NCBI RefSeq assembly: GCF_030063305.1
Contig: NZ_JASISV010000001.1
Coordinates: 620,001-684,000, forward strand
Direction: 5' to 3'
Source: Salinibacterium sp. G-O1
GTDB lineage: Bacteria > Actinomycetota > Actinomycetes > Actinomycetales > Microbacteriaceae
DNA: 64,000 bases
Both the position numbers and the translations under genes were made by a program. The notes under the pieces are model-generated. The model saw only the letters and a program-made list of their open reading frames with translations. It made no database searches and was not told the DNA's origin. This document shows, in pieces, positions 25,438 through 34,322 of the stretch; position 1 is the first letter of the stretch, and every line of letters starts with the position of its first letter.

Positions 25438-28400
25438 CTACCACACGAAGACTGGTGACCCTCCGGGGGTCTCCGACGGCAGGATGAGGTCGGTCCCGGC
25501 GTAGCGCGCGGTCAGCCAGTGCACCCCGCGCGTGAGCTTCGGCAGTGTGAATCGGATGCGTCCGTGATCGTTTTTCGTGAGGGTCCCCGTCGCGATGACG
25601 ACTCCGTGGTCGAGCACCTCCACGGTTCCCGTCGGAGTGGCCTCGCCGGCCTCGACCACCGCCGTGTACTTCACTTTCGTGTTGGTGGTGGCGAAGGTCG
25701 GTTGTGCGGAGCCGCGGATGCTGCTGACGACAGGCTCGGGCTGCTCGCCCTCCATTAGTACGGCAACCGTGCGTGCCGGCACCGTGACGGAGCCCGTCGC
25801 GGTGCTCCAGGTGGTCTGCTTCACGACGTCGTCGAGACCGTTGGACTGGGTTTCGCTGAGGGTGAAGTTGCGACCGGCGAGCTCCGGAATGACCTGCGTC
25901 GTGGCATCCGGAGACGCATTGAAGACCACGATGAGCCCATCGAACTGATCGTCGACGTCCGTTCCGAGGGTGTCGTCCACCGTCATTGTGATGACGCCGG
26001 GGGTGGCATCCGGTCCGCTGCCGGGGAAGGCGAGCTTCTGGCCGATCGTCTCGGCGTCACCGAGCCTGAACAGCGTGGTCGACTGCTTGAGCCGGAGCAG
26101 ATCCTGGGCCGACGCCGAGCTCGCAGCGATATCTGCCGGGGTCGGAGTCAGCGCGGGATCTTCCAGCAGCCCAATCATGATCGGCCACTTGTCTTCGTTG
26201 TCGGCCGCTGTGGGAAGGCCGACACCGAAATTGTTTGTCTGGCCGCTCCAGTCAATCCGGTTGAACCAGTCACCCGAGTTATAGCTGTTGCGGTCGAGGG
26301 ACTTCGACCGAAGCAGATCGGTGCCAGCGTGCCACAGCGAAGGCGACTGCGACAGCGTCGCGGTTGCCAGCGACAGTGTGTTCATCCGCACCCGATCGGC
26401 CATGGGAGTGTCGGCCGGGAGCTTGAGGGCGAGCAGGTCGAAGAGCGTCTCGTTGTCGTGCGCGTCGACGTAGTTGATGGTCTCGGCGGGCTGGCTGGCG
26501 TAGCCGGCGGGCTGACCGTTGTACACGAACTCGTCACCCCGCTTTACGGTGCCGTCTGAGGCAACGAAGCTGAAGTCGCTCAGGTTTCCGGTGAGCCCCA
26601 GGCGGACGAGGTCGGTCTGCTGCGCAAGTCGCACCAGCGCTTCGTCCGTCGTTCCGTTGATGGCGGCTCCGTTCGGGTCTGTGCCGAGCCCGGTGCCATA
26701 TCCCTGCTGCTGAATGGTGCCGCCATCGACGGGGCTGCCGCCGTGGACTCCGTCGCGAAGACGGTCGTTGAAGGTGCCGATGCCTGTGCCGCCGAGCTGG
26801 CCCTGTGCTGCCTGCTCGAAGAGCGCGTTGTTGGCTACCTCCCCGAAGTTCCAGCCTTCGCCGTACAGGTAAATGCTCTTCCCGTCGACGCCATCCTTTT
26901 TCAGGGTCAGAGCATCGAGGGCATCGCGCACCGCGATCATGTTCGCTTTCGAGTGGTGGCCCATCAGGTCGAACCTGAACCCGTCGACCTTGTACTGACG
27001 GGCCCACAGCACCACCGAATCGACCATCAGCTTCTCGGCCATGTCGTGTTCGGTTGCGACATTCTGGCAGCAGGTGGATGTCTCGACCGCGCCGCCTGCG
27101 TTGAGGCGGTGGTAGTAACCGGGCACAACCTGGTCGAGAACCGACTTCTCGCCCTGTCCACTCTGCGCCGTGTGGTTGAACACCTCATCGAGCACGACCT
27201 GCAGGCCGGTCTCGTGCAGGGCGCCGACCATGCTGCGGAACTCAGCAACGCGGGCGCCGCCCTCGGGGTTAAGTGCGTACGAGCCCTCTGGCACCGAGAA
27301 ATGGTAAGGGTCGTAGCCCCAGTTGAAGCCGTCCGCGTCGGCAATCGCCTGAATGCACGCCTGCTGCTCAGTCGAGGCAGGGCCGTATGACTCGAGGTCG
27401 CAGTTCGGCGTCGCCTGGGCGGCCCGGTTCTCCTCGATCGTGGCGATGTCGAACGTCGGAAGCAGGTGCACAGTGTTCAGTCCGGCATCCGCCAGTTCGG
27501 CAAGATGCCGGGTGCCCGCGCTGTCGACGTCGAACGCCCCATAGGTGCCGCGCAGGTTCTCGGGAACACTCTCATCAGAGATCGAGAAGTCGCGCACGTG
27601 CAGCTCATAGATCGACCGGTCGACCGGATTGTCGATTACCGGCGCTGCAGTCTTTTCCCACTCTTTCGGTCGATACCGCTTGTCTGCCAGATCGACCAGC
27701 ACCGAGCGAACCGAGTTGACGGTAAGCGCAACGGAGTATGGGTCGGTGACCCGGTTGACCTCGATGGCACCTGTCGTCGGCGCAAAGACGGTCACCTCGA
27801 ACGCGTAGGAGGCTCCCGCCCAGGCTTTCTTTCCGGTGGTAGTCCACGCGCCATCGTCCTGCCGCTTGAGCGCAAGGCGGGTGGGCTCGGCCTCATCGCC
27901 TGCTGTCCAGACGAGGGCTTCGACCTTCTGCGCGGTGGGAGCCCAGAGTGCCAGTGTCGGCTTTGACTTCGACCACGACGTGCCGAGGGTGCGCTTCGAT
28001 GCGGCCTCCGCGTACAGATCGTCGAGCACCCCGGGGAGCTGCACGCCGGTCGCGGCGGTGAGCAAGTCGTCAATTCCGAATAGAGCGACCTGCAGTTGGG
28101 TCGTGAGCAGCTTTTCGACCGCGGCTCGATCGACACCGACAGGCCGAAGGGCAACAGCGTTTTTCAGCGCAGGGAACAGCGCCTTCTCGGCATCGGAGAG
28201 TCCGGCGGGGTCGTACGTGAGCTCGACCGTGCTGCCGCCGGAGACCTCTCCGTCGGCAATCGAGAGCCCGGCAGAGGCCGAGGAATAGAGCACGAAGCTG
28301 AGGTCTTTCGGGTCAGCATTCGTCGGAAGCAGATCGCGTGGCCACGCGAGGGTGTCTTCAGAAACCCAGTGGGCGCGTTGCTGCCCGGTGCCGGCCAGCG

Positions 28401-31400
28401 GTGGGTCGGCCGACTCGATCGTGAGCACGTGGGTCGCCAGCGTGTAGCTGAAGAGCGTGTTCTTGCCCTCTGTGGCGGAGAACTGGATGTTGGGACCGTC
28501 GGCCACCCCGCCGGCGCCGTAGTTCTCGGCCCAGCTGAGGTTGTGCGCGACCTTCCCCTCATAGGATCCGGTCGGAAGAGTCGATGTCGAGAACGTGAAA
28601 ACGCCGTCCCCATCGGCATCCTGCAGCCAGGTCGCGAGGCAATCGGGCTGCCAGTCTCCCGGGCATCCTGCCTCGCTCTGGAACGACCCTGGCGCGACGA
28701 TGATGTCACCCTGCGCCGAGTTCTGGAAGAACTTTGTGCGCGGGTCGAAGTAGAAGGTCACAGCACCACCGGGGGAGGTGTAAGAGACATTCGATCCCTG
28801 TGGGGCTCCGCCAGCGCCGTAGTTGATGTCCCAGCTGCCGTTGATGGCGACCTTGTACTCGTAGTCGCCGGCGGGGATGTCGAAGGTGCCCGAATAGATT
28901 CCGTCGGCACGTTTCGTGAGCTTCGCCGCATCGCAGCCGGGCTGCCAGTCTCCCGCGCAGCCCATCTCGGAGTTGTGGCTTCCCGGCACAGTCACCAGGT
29001 CGATACCAGGCTCGGGGTCGACAGTGTCGACGAGATTCACCGCGTTACCGATCGAGGCGAAGGTGGATGCCGCTGCCCGCTGCCCTGCTGCATCGGTCGA
29101 GATCGCGCGGTACTCCACAAGCGTGCCAACCGCGAGTCCCGCGGTGTCGTGGAATACGCGCGGGCTGGTGTCTTCTGCCGTGCCGAGTTTCGTCCAGTCG
29201 CTCGAGCCGACGACGCGCCACGCGAAGCTTGTCTCCTGCCACGTCGCGTCGGCGACATCCGCGCCCACGGGTGAAACGCCGGTGAGGCCGGCTCCCGCAA
29301 CAGGGGCATCGATCGTGATGGCGGTCGCCGCGGCAGGTGCCGTCACGGGCCGGTCGGCGAGCAGGACGATTGAGCTCAGCGCCGGAACGGTCAGGGTGAC
29401 CTCTCCAGCGGCGTTTGCTGTCGTTGCAGCACCGGCAGCACCGTACAGCACCGAGTAATCGGCCCCGGCGGTGAGTGTATTGAAGGTGACGGCCTTGGCT
29501 TCGCTCGAGTTATTGAGCGCTACGAGGTGCTCGATCTTCTCGTCTCGATCGACCCGGCTAAAGGCATACACGCCAGCCCCGGAATCGGCGTACCGCTCGA
29601 TCTGGGCACCCTGGGCGAGCGCCGGGTGAGTGTTGCGCAGCGCCGAAAGGGCGGCGATGTGAGCGTAGAGCGGGGCGTCTGTGCCGTAGCGGTCGACCGA
29701 TCCTGCCGTCTCGCCCGTGATGAGCGGCTGAGTCGTGTATTCGTCGACCTGGCTGGCGAAGAGAGACTGCCGGGCGCTTTGATCGTTGCCGCCGCCGACG
29801 CCAGCGAAGCCCTGTTCGTCGCCGTAATAGACCACGGGCTGGCCGCGGGTGAGATACATGAGTTCATGGGCCAGCTCGTCGCGCGCGAGCGGTGCATCCG
29901 TGTTCTTGAGGAAGTAGCCGATTCGGCCCATGTCGTGATTGCCGAGGAACGTCGGCAGGGCATAGGCGTTCGAGTCCGGCGTGGTGTACAGGTCGTCGCT
30001 AGCGAACAGAGCGCTCAAACCCCTGGCACTGTTGCCCGCGGCGAAACTCGTCGCCTGCGACTGGAACGAGAAGTCGAGCACAGAATTGATGTCGGTTTTT
30101 CGAACGTAGGGCGAGGTGTTCGCGGCGTTGGCGTCGTAGACCTCGCCGAACATGAAGAAGTCGTCATTGCCCTTGGCTCTGGCGTAGTCCAATACCTCTG
30201 TCGACCACGTCTGCCAGAACTCGAGGTTCACATGCTTGACGGTGTCGATGCGGAATCCGTCGATGCCGAAATCGACCCAATTCTTGTAGACGTCCACGAA
30301 ACCATCCACAACCCTGGGGTTCTCGGTCATGAGGTCGTCGAGGCCGGAGAAGTCGCCGTCGAGCACGCTTTCACCCTCGAAGGTCGAGTCGCCGCGGTTG
30401 TGATACAGCGTGGGATCGTTCAGCCAGGCCGGAACCTTGCGATCCGCGTTCTCGGCGGAGACCACCGGCGTGTACGGGAAGGATGTCGCGGCATCCAGCT
30501 CCGGGAAGTCGGCGCTGCCAGCCACCGCCGCAGGGTCGAAGGGCTCGCCAGCCGCCGTCAGGTACGGCACCGTGGCCTTGTCGATGTAGCTGTATTGCTT
30601 CTGCTCGTTGTCGATGATGTCGGCGGTGTGGTTGGTGATGATGTCGAAGTAGACCTTCATGCCGCGAGCGTGAGCGTCGTCGATAAGCGCTGACAGCTCG
30701 GCGTTCGTGCCGAGGTGAGGGTCGATCTGGGTGAAATCGGTGATCCAGTAGCCGTGGTATCCCGCCGACGCGTTGTCGCCCGTGCCCTGCACAGGGTTGT
30801 TGAGGAACGACGGCGTGAGCCAGATCGCGCTTGTCCCGAGGCCCTGGATGTAATCGAGCTGCGAGTGAAGCCCCGCGAGGTCTCCGCCGTTGTAAAAGCC
30901 CTTTTTGGTCGGGTCGTAGCCCGAATCCATCGGGTCGCTTCCCAGGCCAGCCGTGTTGTTGGCTGGGTCGCCATCCTTGAACCGGTCAGTCATGACGAAG
31001 TAGAACTGCTCATCGCTGCCGGGTTGCCGGATCGGGTCGGCGACGAGCGCGGCATCCTGGTCGCTGTAGCTGGTTGCCAGGCTGAGAGCCTCGAGACCGA
31101 CGCGCTTCTTCGCGAGGTCGAAGGTGAACCGAAGTGTGCTGTCGCCGCCAACGGTGAGCGGGATGTTGTCTGCGCCCCCGTCGAGGCCGTACGCCTCGTC
31201 CCAGGAGTCGTTGAGAGCGACCTTGTAGTCGTAGCTGCCCGCAGGAAGCGTGAACTCGGCTGACCACAGTCCGGCGGTGCCGGTGGGCACGAGGGCGGTC
31301 GCGTCGCAGGCCGGATCCCAGTCGACATCGCAGCCCAGCTCCGATTGCAGGCTGCCGACCAACGCGACGGTCGGTTCTGCTGCTGCGGCTGCCGGTACGA

Positions 31401-31491
31401 ACGGCAATGGTGCGACGAGAAGCCCGGATGCGACGATGGCCGCCGCAGAGATCGTGGCGAGCGCGCGAGCCGCGCGATGGGGCTGTGTCAT
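25438..31491 (-). CDS. Secreted bifunctional alpha-amylase/pullulanase (amylopullulanase)
   Basis: This giant 2017-residue exoenzyme degrades starch and pullulan. Order of parts: Sec signal peptide (1 to about 38, cut after AAAAA); an X25-type pullulanase-associated domain (41-135); a GH13 alpha-amylase barrel (about 155-715) with nucleophile Asp416 in GFRIDTVKH, acid/base Glu450 and Asp520 in GNHD; an Ig-like domain (725-820); two more X25 domains (832-925, 931-1028); a pullulanase N-terminal region and second GH13 barrel with FNWGYDP (1389-1395, usually YNWGYDP), Asp1508, Glu1545 and Asp1679; a C-terminal sheet domain; and a final Ig-like repeat (1920-2017). Both active sites look intact. 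GGGAG precedes the ATG. A LacI-type operator lies 78 nt upstream. No cell-wall anchor is visible, so it is probably released. Confidence 0.95.
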   Translation of the reverse strand: MTQPHRAARALATISAAAIVASGLLVAPLPFVPAAAAAEPTVALVGSLQSELGCDVDWDPACDATALVPTGTAGLWSAEFTLPAGSYDYKVALNDSWDEAYGLDGGADNIPLTVGGDSTLRFTFDLAKKRVGLEALSLATSYSDQDAALVADPIRQPGSDEQFYFVMTDRFKDGDPANNTAGLGSDPMDSGYDPTKKGFYNGGDLAGLHSQLDYIQGLGTSAIWLTPSFLNNPVQGTGDNASAGYHGYWITDFTQIDPHLGTNAELSALIDDAHARGMKVYFDIITNHTADIIDNEQKQYSYIDKATVPYLTAAGEPFDPAAVAGSADFPELDAATSFPYTPVVSAENADRKVPAWLNDPTLYHNRGDSTFEGESVLDGDFSGLDDLMTENPRVVDGFVDVYKNWVDFGIDGFRIDTVKHVNLEFWQTWSTEVLDYARAKGNDDFFMFGEVYDANAANTSPYVRKTDINSVLDFSFQSQATSFAAGNSARGLSALFASDDLYTTPDSNAYALPTFLGNHDMGRIGYFLKNTDAPLARDELAHELMYLTRGQPVVYYGDEQGFAGVGGGNDQSARQSLFASQVDEYTTQPLITGETAGSVDRYGTDAPLYAHIAALSALRNTHPALAQGAQIERYADSGAGVYAFSRVDRDEKIEHLVALNNSSEAKAVTFNTLTAGADYSVLYGAAGAATTANAAGEVTLTVPALSSIVLLADRPVTAPAAATAITIDAPVAGAGLTGVSPVGADVADATWQETSFAWRVVGSSDWTKLGTAEDTSPRVFHDTAGLAVGTLVEYRAISTDAAGQRAAASTFASIGNAVNLVDTVDPEPGIDLVTVPGSHNSEMGCAGDWQPGCDAAKLTKRADGIYSGTFDIPAGDYEYKVAINGSWDINYGAGGAPQGSNVSYTSPGGAVTFYFDPRTKFFQNSAQGDIIVAPGSFQSEAGCPGDWQPDCLATWLQDADGDGVFTFSTSTLPTGSYEGKVAHNLSWAENYGAGGVADGPNIQFSATEGKNTLFSYTLATHVLTIESADPPLAGTGQQRAHWVSEDTLAWPRDLLPTNADPKDLSFVLYSSASAGLSIADGEVSGGSTVELTYDPAGLSDAEKALFPALKNAVALRPVGVDRAAVEKLLTTQLQVALFGIDDLLTAATGVQLPGVLDDLYAEAASKRTLGTSWSKSKPTLALWAPTAQKVEALVWTAGDEAEPTRLALKRQDDGAWTTTGKKAWAGASYAFEVTVFAPTTGAIEVNRVTDPYSVALTVNSVRSVLVDLADKRYRPKEWEKTAAPVIDNPVDRSIYELHVRDFSISDESVPENLRGTYGAFDVDSAGTRHLAELADAGLNTVHLLPTFDIATIEENRAAQATPNCDLESYGPASTEQQACIQAIADADGFNWGYDPYHFSVPEGSYALNPEGGARVAEFRSMVGALHETGLQVVLDEVFNHTAQSGQGEKSVLDQVVPGYYHRLNAGGAVETSTCCQNVATEHDMAEKLMVDSVVLWARQYKVDGFRFDLMGHHSKANMIAVRDALDALTLKKDGVDGKSIYLYGEGWNFGEVANNALFEQAAQGQLGGTGIGTFNDRLRDGVHGGSPVDGGTIQQQGYGTGLGTDPNGAAINGTTDEALVRLAQQTDLVRLGLTGNLSDFSFVASDGTVKRGDEFVYNGQPAGYASQPAETINYVDAHDNETLFDLLALKLPADTPMADRVRMNTLSLATATLSQSPSLWHAGTDLLRSKSLDRNSYNSGDWFNRIDWSGQTNNFGVGLPTAADNEDKWPIMIGLLEDPALTPTPADIAASSASAQDLLRLKQSTTLFRLGDAETIGQKLAFPGSGPDATPGVITMTVDDTLGTDVDDQFDGLIVVFNASPDATTQVIPELAGRNFTLSETQSNGLDDVVKQTTWSTATGSVTVPARTVAVLMEGEQPEPVVSSIRGSAQPTFATTNTKVKYTAVVEAGEATPTGTVEVLDHGVVIATGTLTKNDHGRIRFTLPKLTRGVHWLTARYAGTDLILPSETPGGSPVFVW

Positions 31492-31568
31492 CTTTGACTC
31501 CCGAGATCGTGGTGCGCTTCACTGCGCAGAGACCAACGAGAGTGACGGTACTCGACTGGCAGGTGAAC

Positions 31569-31582
31569 TGCAAGCGTTTGCA
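31569..31582. promoter_or_regulatory. LacI/GalR-type operator upstream of the amylopullulanase gene
   Basis: TGCAAGCGTTTGCA is a near-perfect palindrome around a central CG, the classical form bound by LacI/MalR-type repressors. It lies 78 bp upstream of the start codon, where it would overlap the promoter. The regulator gene is not in this window. Confidence 0.7.
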
Positions 31583-31624
31583 CGACAAAGGGGTCTACCC
31601 CCGTGTGGGGGAGAGGGCAGCAAG

Positions 31625-31652
31625 GCGCCCTCCGGCACCAGCCGGAGGGCGC
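31625..31652. terminator. Terminator hairpin after the first VOC gene
   Basis: GCGCCCTCCGGC and GCCGGAGGGCGC form a perfect 12-bp stem with an ACCA loop, 7 nt beyond the VOC stop on the minus strand. It insulates the gene from the amylopullulanase promoter. Confidence 0.7.
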
Positions 31653-31659
31653 GCAGGGG

Positions 31660-32034
31660 TTACTTCATCATCTCGCTGACGCAGATGAAGTTACCTTCGC
31701 TGTCGCGGAGCCAGGCTGAGCGCAGGTCGTCGATGGTGGCGACTCCGTTGACAGTCTTCATATCCGGGGTTTCGTACTCTTCGAATACGACTCCGTTTGA
31801 GCGCATCACCGACATTTCTCCGTCGAGGTCGTCGGTGACCCATAACATCTGGGTGTTCTGGGCGGTGCCGGCGTTCGGGGTCTCATAGAGGTCGAACGCG
31901 GTGCCGGGAGACGGGTGGAACACGAGCATGCCAGCGTGCTCTTCGTCCGGATCCATCCCCAGCTTGTCGTGGTAAAAAGTGCGTGCTCGCGCGAGATCTG
32001 CGGCGGGCAGCACGGTGTGTGCTTCTTTCATCAT
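31660..32034 (-). CDS. VOC-superfamily (glyoxalase/bleomycin-resistance fold) protein
   Basis: This 124-residue single-module pair (beta-alpha-beta-beta-beta twice) is of the vicinal oxygen chelate superfamily. It starts MMKEAHTVLPAADLARARTFYHDKLG and ends in WLRDSEGNFICVSE, the usual DPEGN-type final strand. The ATG at 32034 has GAGGAG 8 nt upstream, which decides against the longer frame. Enzymatic function cannot be assigned. Such small VOC proteins range from lyases to binding proteins. A second VOC gene lies 165 bp upstream on the same strand. Confidence 0.82.
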   Translation of the reverse strand: MMKEAHTVLPAADLARARTFYHDKLGMDPDEEHAGMLVFHPSPGTAFDLYETPNAGTAQNTQMLWVTDDLDGEMSVMRSNGVVFEEYETPDMKTVNGVATIDDLRSAWLRDSEGNFICVSEMMK

Positions 32035-32128
32035 GGGCCAGCTCCTCAAGGCCGTTGAAAGGTTCAATGGCAGTGCGGGAGGGGGAGGGGGCGCCGCACG
32101 GCGGCGCATCGCACTCGAGCTCCACGGT

Positions 32129-32147
32129 CGTCGGCGAACGGCCGACG
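32129..32147. terminator. Possible terminator between the two VOC genes
   Basis: CGTCGGC and GCCGACG pair over 7 bp around a GAACG loop, 53 nt beyond the stop of the upstream VOC gene. There is no U tract. The rest of the 165-bp gap shows nothing else. Confidence 0.35.
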
Positions 32148-32199
32148 CTAGTTGTGGTGTGCCCGACTCTACGCTCGTCGTCGGCCCGTTTCCAGTGGC

Positions 32200-32583
32200 T
32201 CAGGACGGTTGCTGGGCCGAGAAATCGGGGAGCTCCTGAAGGGTCCACGTGTTGCCGTCCGGATCGTCGAAGGTGACAAACCTGCCCCAGGCCTGCTCGT
32301 CGACGTCGCTTGCCTCGACTCCGTGCGATCGCAGGTGGGCCAGTGCCTCGTCTGCATCCGGAACGACGACCTGAATGGAGTTTTGGGTTCCCGGCGTCAT
32401 CTCGGTGATGCCCTCGCCAAAGGCAATGGAGCACGCAGATCCTGGCGGAGTGAGCTGCACAAACCGCAACCCGGGCATGACGGTCTGGTCGTGGTCGACG
32501 GTGTATCCGATGCCAGCGTAGAAGTCGCGCGCGCGGTCGACATCCGTGACGGGAATAAAGATTAGTTCGATCTTCCAGTCCAT
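32200..32583 (-). CDS. VOC-superfamily glyoxalase-like protein
   Basis: This 127-residue VOC-fold protein comes from the ATG at 32583, preceded by GAAGGA 8 nt upstream. An ATG five codons earlier is possible but poorly spaced. Typical features are VTDVDRARDFYAGIGY at the start and FVTFDDPDGNTWTLQEL at the end. The DPDGN turn is the usual second-module metal region. Likely a small-molecule-binding or isomerase/lyase enzyme of unknown substrate. It is distinct in sequence from its neighbour, so not a recent tandem duplication. Confidence 0.82.
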   Translation of the reverse strand: MDWKIELIFIPVTDVDRARDFYAGIGYTVDHDQTVMPGLRFVQLTPPGSACSIAFGEGITEMTPGTQNSIQVVVPDADEALAHLRSHGVEASDVDEQAWGRFVTFDDPDGNTWTLQELPDFSAQQPS

Positions 32584-32701
32584 GATTCTGTCCTTCACAA
32601 AGGTGTGGCGACGGTTGTGACGATAGTAGGACGACCGGTGTCATGAGGGCTAGAGGTCGTCGACCACGCATAGGCTGGCTGGACGACTAAAAGGGGTATT
32701 T

Positions 32702-34225
32702 GTGACACGTCGACTTCTCGCACCAGGCATGCTGGCTGCGGCGACTCTTGTGCTCTCCGGATGCAGTTTTCTCGCGCCGATCGTTACGCCGCCGGCGGCC
32801 TCGGAACCCACGGACGTGAACGGCTACTACTCACAGTCCCTCCGGTGGGACAGCTGCGGCACCGACCTGGAGTGCGCCACGGCCAAGGCGCCCATCGACT
32901 GGGACTCCCCGGCCGACGGCTCGATTGACCTTGCCCTCGTCAAACATCTGGCAACCGGTGTCGCGCAGGGTTCCCTGCTGGTCAACCCTGGCGGCCCCGG
33001 CGGTTCAGGGTGGGACTACGTCTTCTACAGCGGCGAATATTCCGCCACCCCCGCCGTCGTCGAAAATTTCGATGTCGTCGGCTGGGATCCGCGAGGCGTC
33101 GGGCAATCCACACAGGTAGTGTGCTTCACCGATCCGAAGCAGACGGATGAAACCTTGTACGGCACCTACGACAGCCCGTACGACACGCAGGGCTGGATCG
33201 ATGAGCTGGCGACGGTGGAGCAGTCCTTTGCGGCGGCGTGCGAGAAGAACACCGGCGCCCTGCTCGGCAACGTTGACACCGCCAGCAACGCCAAAGACAT
33301 GGACATGCTGCGCGCGGTGCTCGGCGACGACAAGCTGAACTACCTCGGCTACTCCTACGGCACCTACTTCGGCACGGTCTATGCCGAACTCTTTCCGGAT
33401 AAGGTCGGCCGTTTCGTGCTCGACGGCGCCGTCGACCCGCTCATCAGCGACTTCGAGAGTCTCAAGTTCCAGATGGCCGGGTTCGACAGCGCCTTCCGGG
33501 CGTACCTCGCAGATTGCCTCAGCGGCCCAGACTGCTTCTTCCAGGGGACGGTGGATGATGCGGCCGCCCAAGCCCGGTCGGCTCTCGACAACGTTGACGC
33601 CGCCGGCTTCACCAACGCAGACGGCCGGATGCTCGACTCAGCAACCCTCGCCACGGGCATCCTGTTCAATCTGTATTCGGAAAGCTCATGGCCGAGCCTG
33701 ACCGCGATGTTCACCTCATTGGCCGCCGGCGATCCCGGCCCCACCTTCCAAAGCGCGGACTACTACAACTCGCGCAACGAGGACGGCACCTATCAAAGCA
33801 ATTCCTTCGAGGTTTACGTCGCGGCTACCTGCGTCGACGGCGATTTCGTGAACGATCCTGCCTCCACCCTCGATCGCATCGCCGAGATCGATGCTGCAGC
33901 CCCCATCCTCGGCAAGTACGCGACCTACGACGACTTCGCCGTACTCGACACCGCGTGCACCAACTGGCCGGTGCCGCGCGCCGCCCTGCCCACCTCGTTC
34001 TCCGCCGACGGCGCGGCGCCCATCCTCGTGATCGGAACCACAAACGACCCGGCCACGCCGTATGCGTCGGCAGTGTCGCTCGCCCAGCAGTTGTCGAGCG
34101 GGGTGCTGATCTCGTACCAGGGCGAGGGCCACACCGTTTATAACCAGGGCGTGGCCTGCATCGACACCGTGGTCGACGACTACTTTGTGAACGGCACAGT
34201 TCCCGCCGCAGATCCGATGTGCTAG
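32702..34225 (+). CDS. Secreted S33-family alpha/beta-hydrolase lipoprotein (putative tripeptidyl aminopeptidase)
   Basis: This 507-residue lipoprotein has lipobox LSGC with Cys21, so it is tethered to the outer face of the membrane. The mature part matches the actinobacterial SlpD/tripeptidyl-aminopeptidase group. NPGGPGGSG (95-103) forms the oxyanion region, GYSYGTYFG carries nucleophile Ser218, a TAP C-terminal domain follows, and GEGHTVY supplies the His. Several Cys pairs suggest disulphides. The GTG start at 32702 has AAAAGGGG upstream. Probable role: trimming peptides outside the cell. The exact specificity is not readable. Confidence 0.87.
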   Translation: MTRRLLAPGMLAAATLVLSGCSFLAPIVTPPAASEPTDVNGYYSQSLRWDSCGTDLECATAKAPIDWDSPADGSIDLALVKHLATGVAQGSLLVNPGGPGGSGWDYVFYSGEYSATPAVVENFDVVGWDPRGVGQSTQVVCFTDPKQTDETLYGTYDSPYDTQGWIDELATVEQSFAAACEKNTGALLGNVDTASNAKDMDMLRAVLGDDKLNYLGYSYGTYFGTVYAELFPDKVGRFVLDGAVDPLISDFESLKFQMAGFDSAFRAYLADCLSGPDCFFQGTVDDAAAQARSALDNVDAAGFTNADGRMLDSATLATGILFNLYSESSWPSLTAMFTSLAAGDPGPTFQSADYYNSRNEDGTYQSNSFEVYVAATCVDGDFVNDPASTLDRIAEIDAAAPILGKYATYDDFAVLDTACTNWPVPRAALPTSFSADGAAPILVIGTTNDPATPYASAVSLAQQLSSGVLISYQGEGHTVYNQGVACIDTVVDDYFVNGTVPAADPMC

Positions 34226-34322
34226 TCGTCTTTTTCGGCGAGCTGGACTGACAGTCGAATCGGCGCGTGGCCGGTAGGCCGCGCAGGGCATGGCGCCGCC
34301 GCCCGGTAGTGTCGCCAAGGTC

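Noticed and set aside
28096-29274. 392-codon plus-strand frame inside the amylopullulanase gene
   Set aside because: It is antisense to X25 and pullulanase domains whose reading frame is clearly conserved.
29527-30693. 388-codon plus-strand frame inside the amylase part
   Set aside because: Same reason: the opposite strand encodes intact GH13 catalytic motifs.
32035-32199. Possible small gene between the two VOC genes
   Set aside because: Open frames here are Gly/Arg-rich and antisense to flanking genes. Only a weak hairpin was seen.
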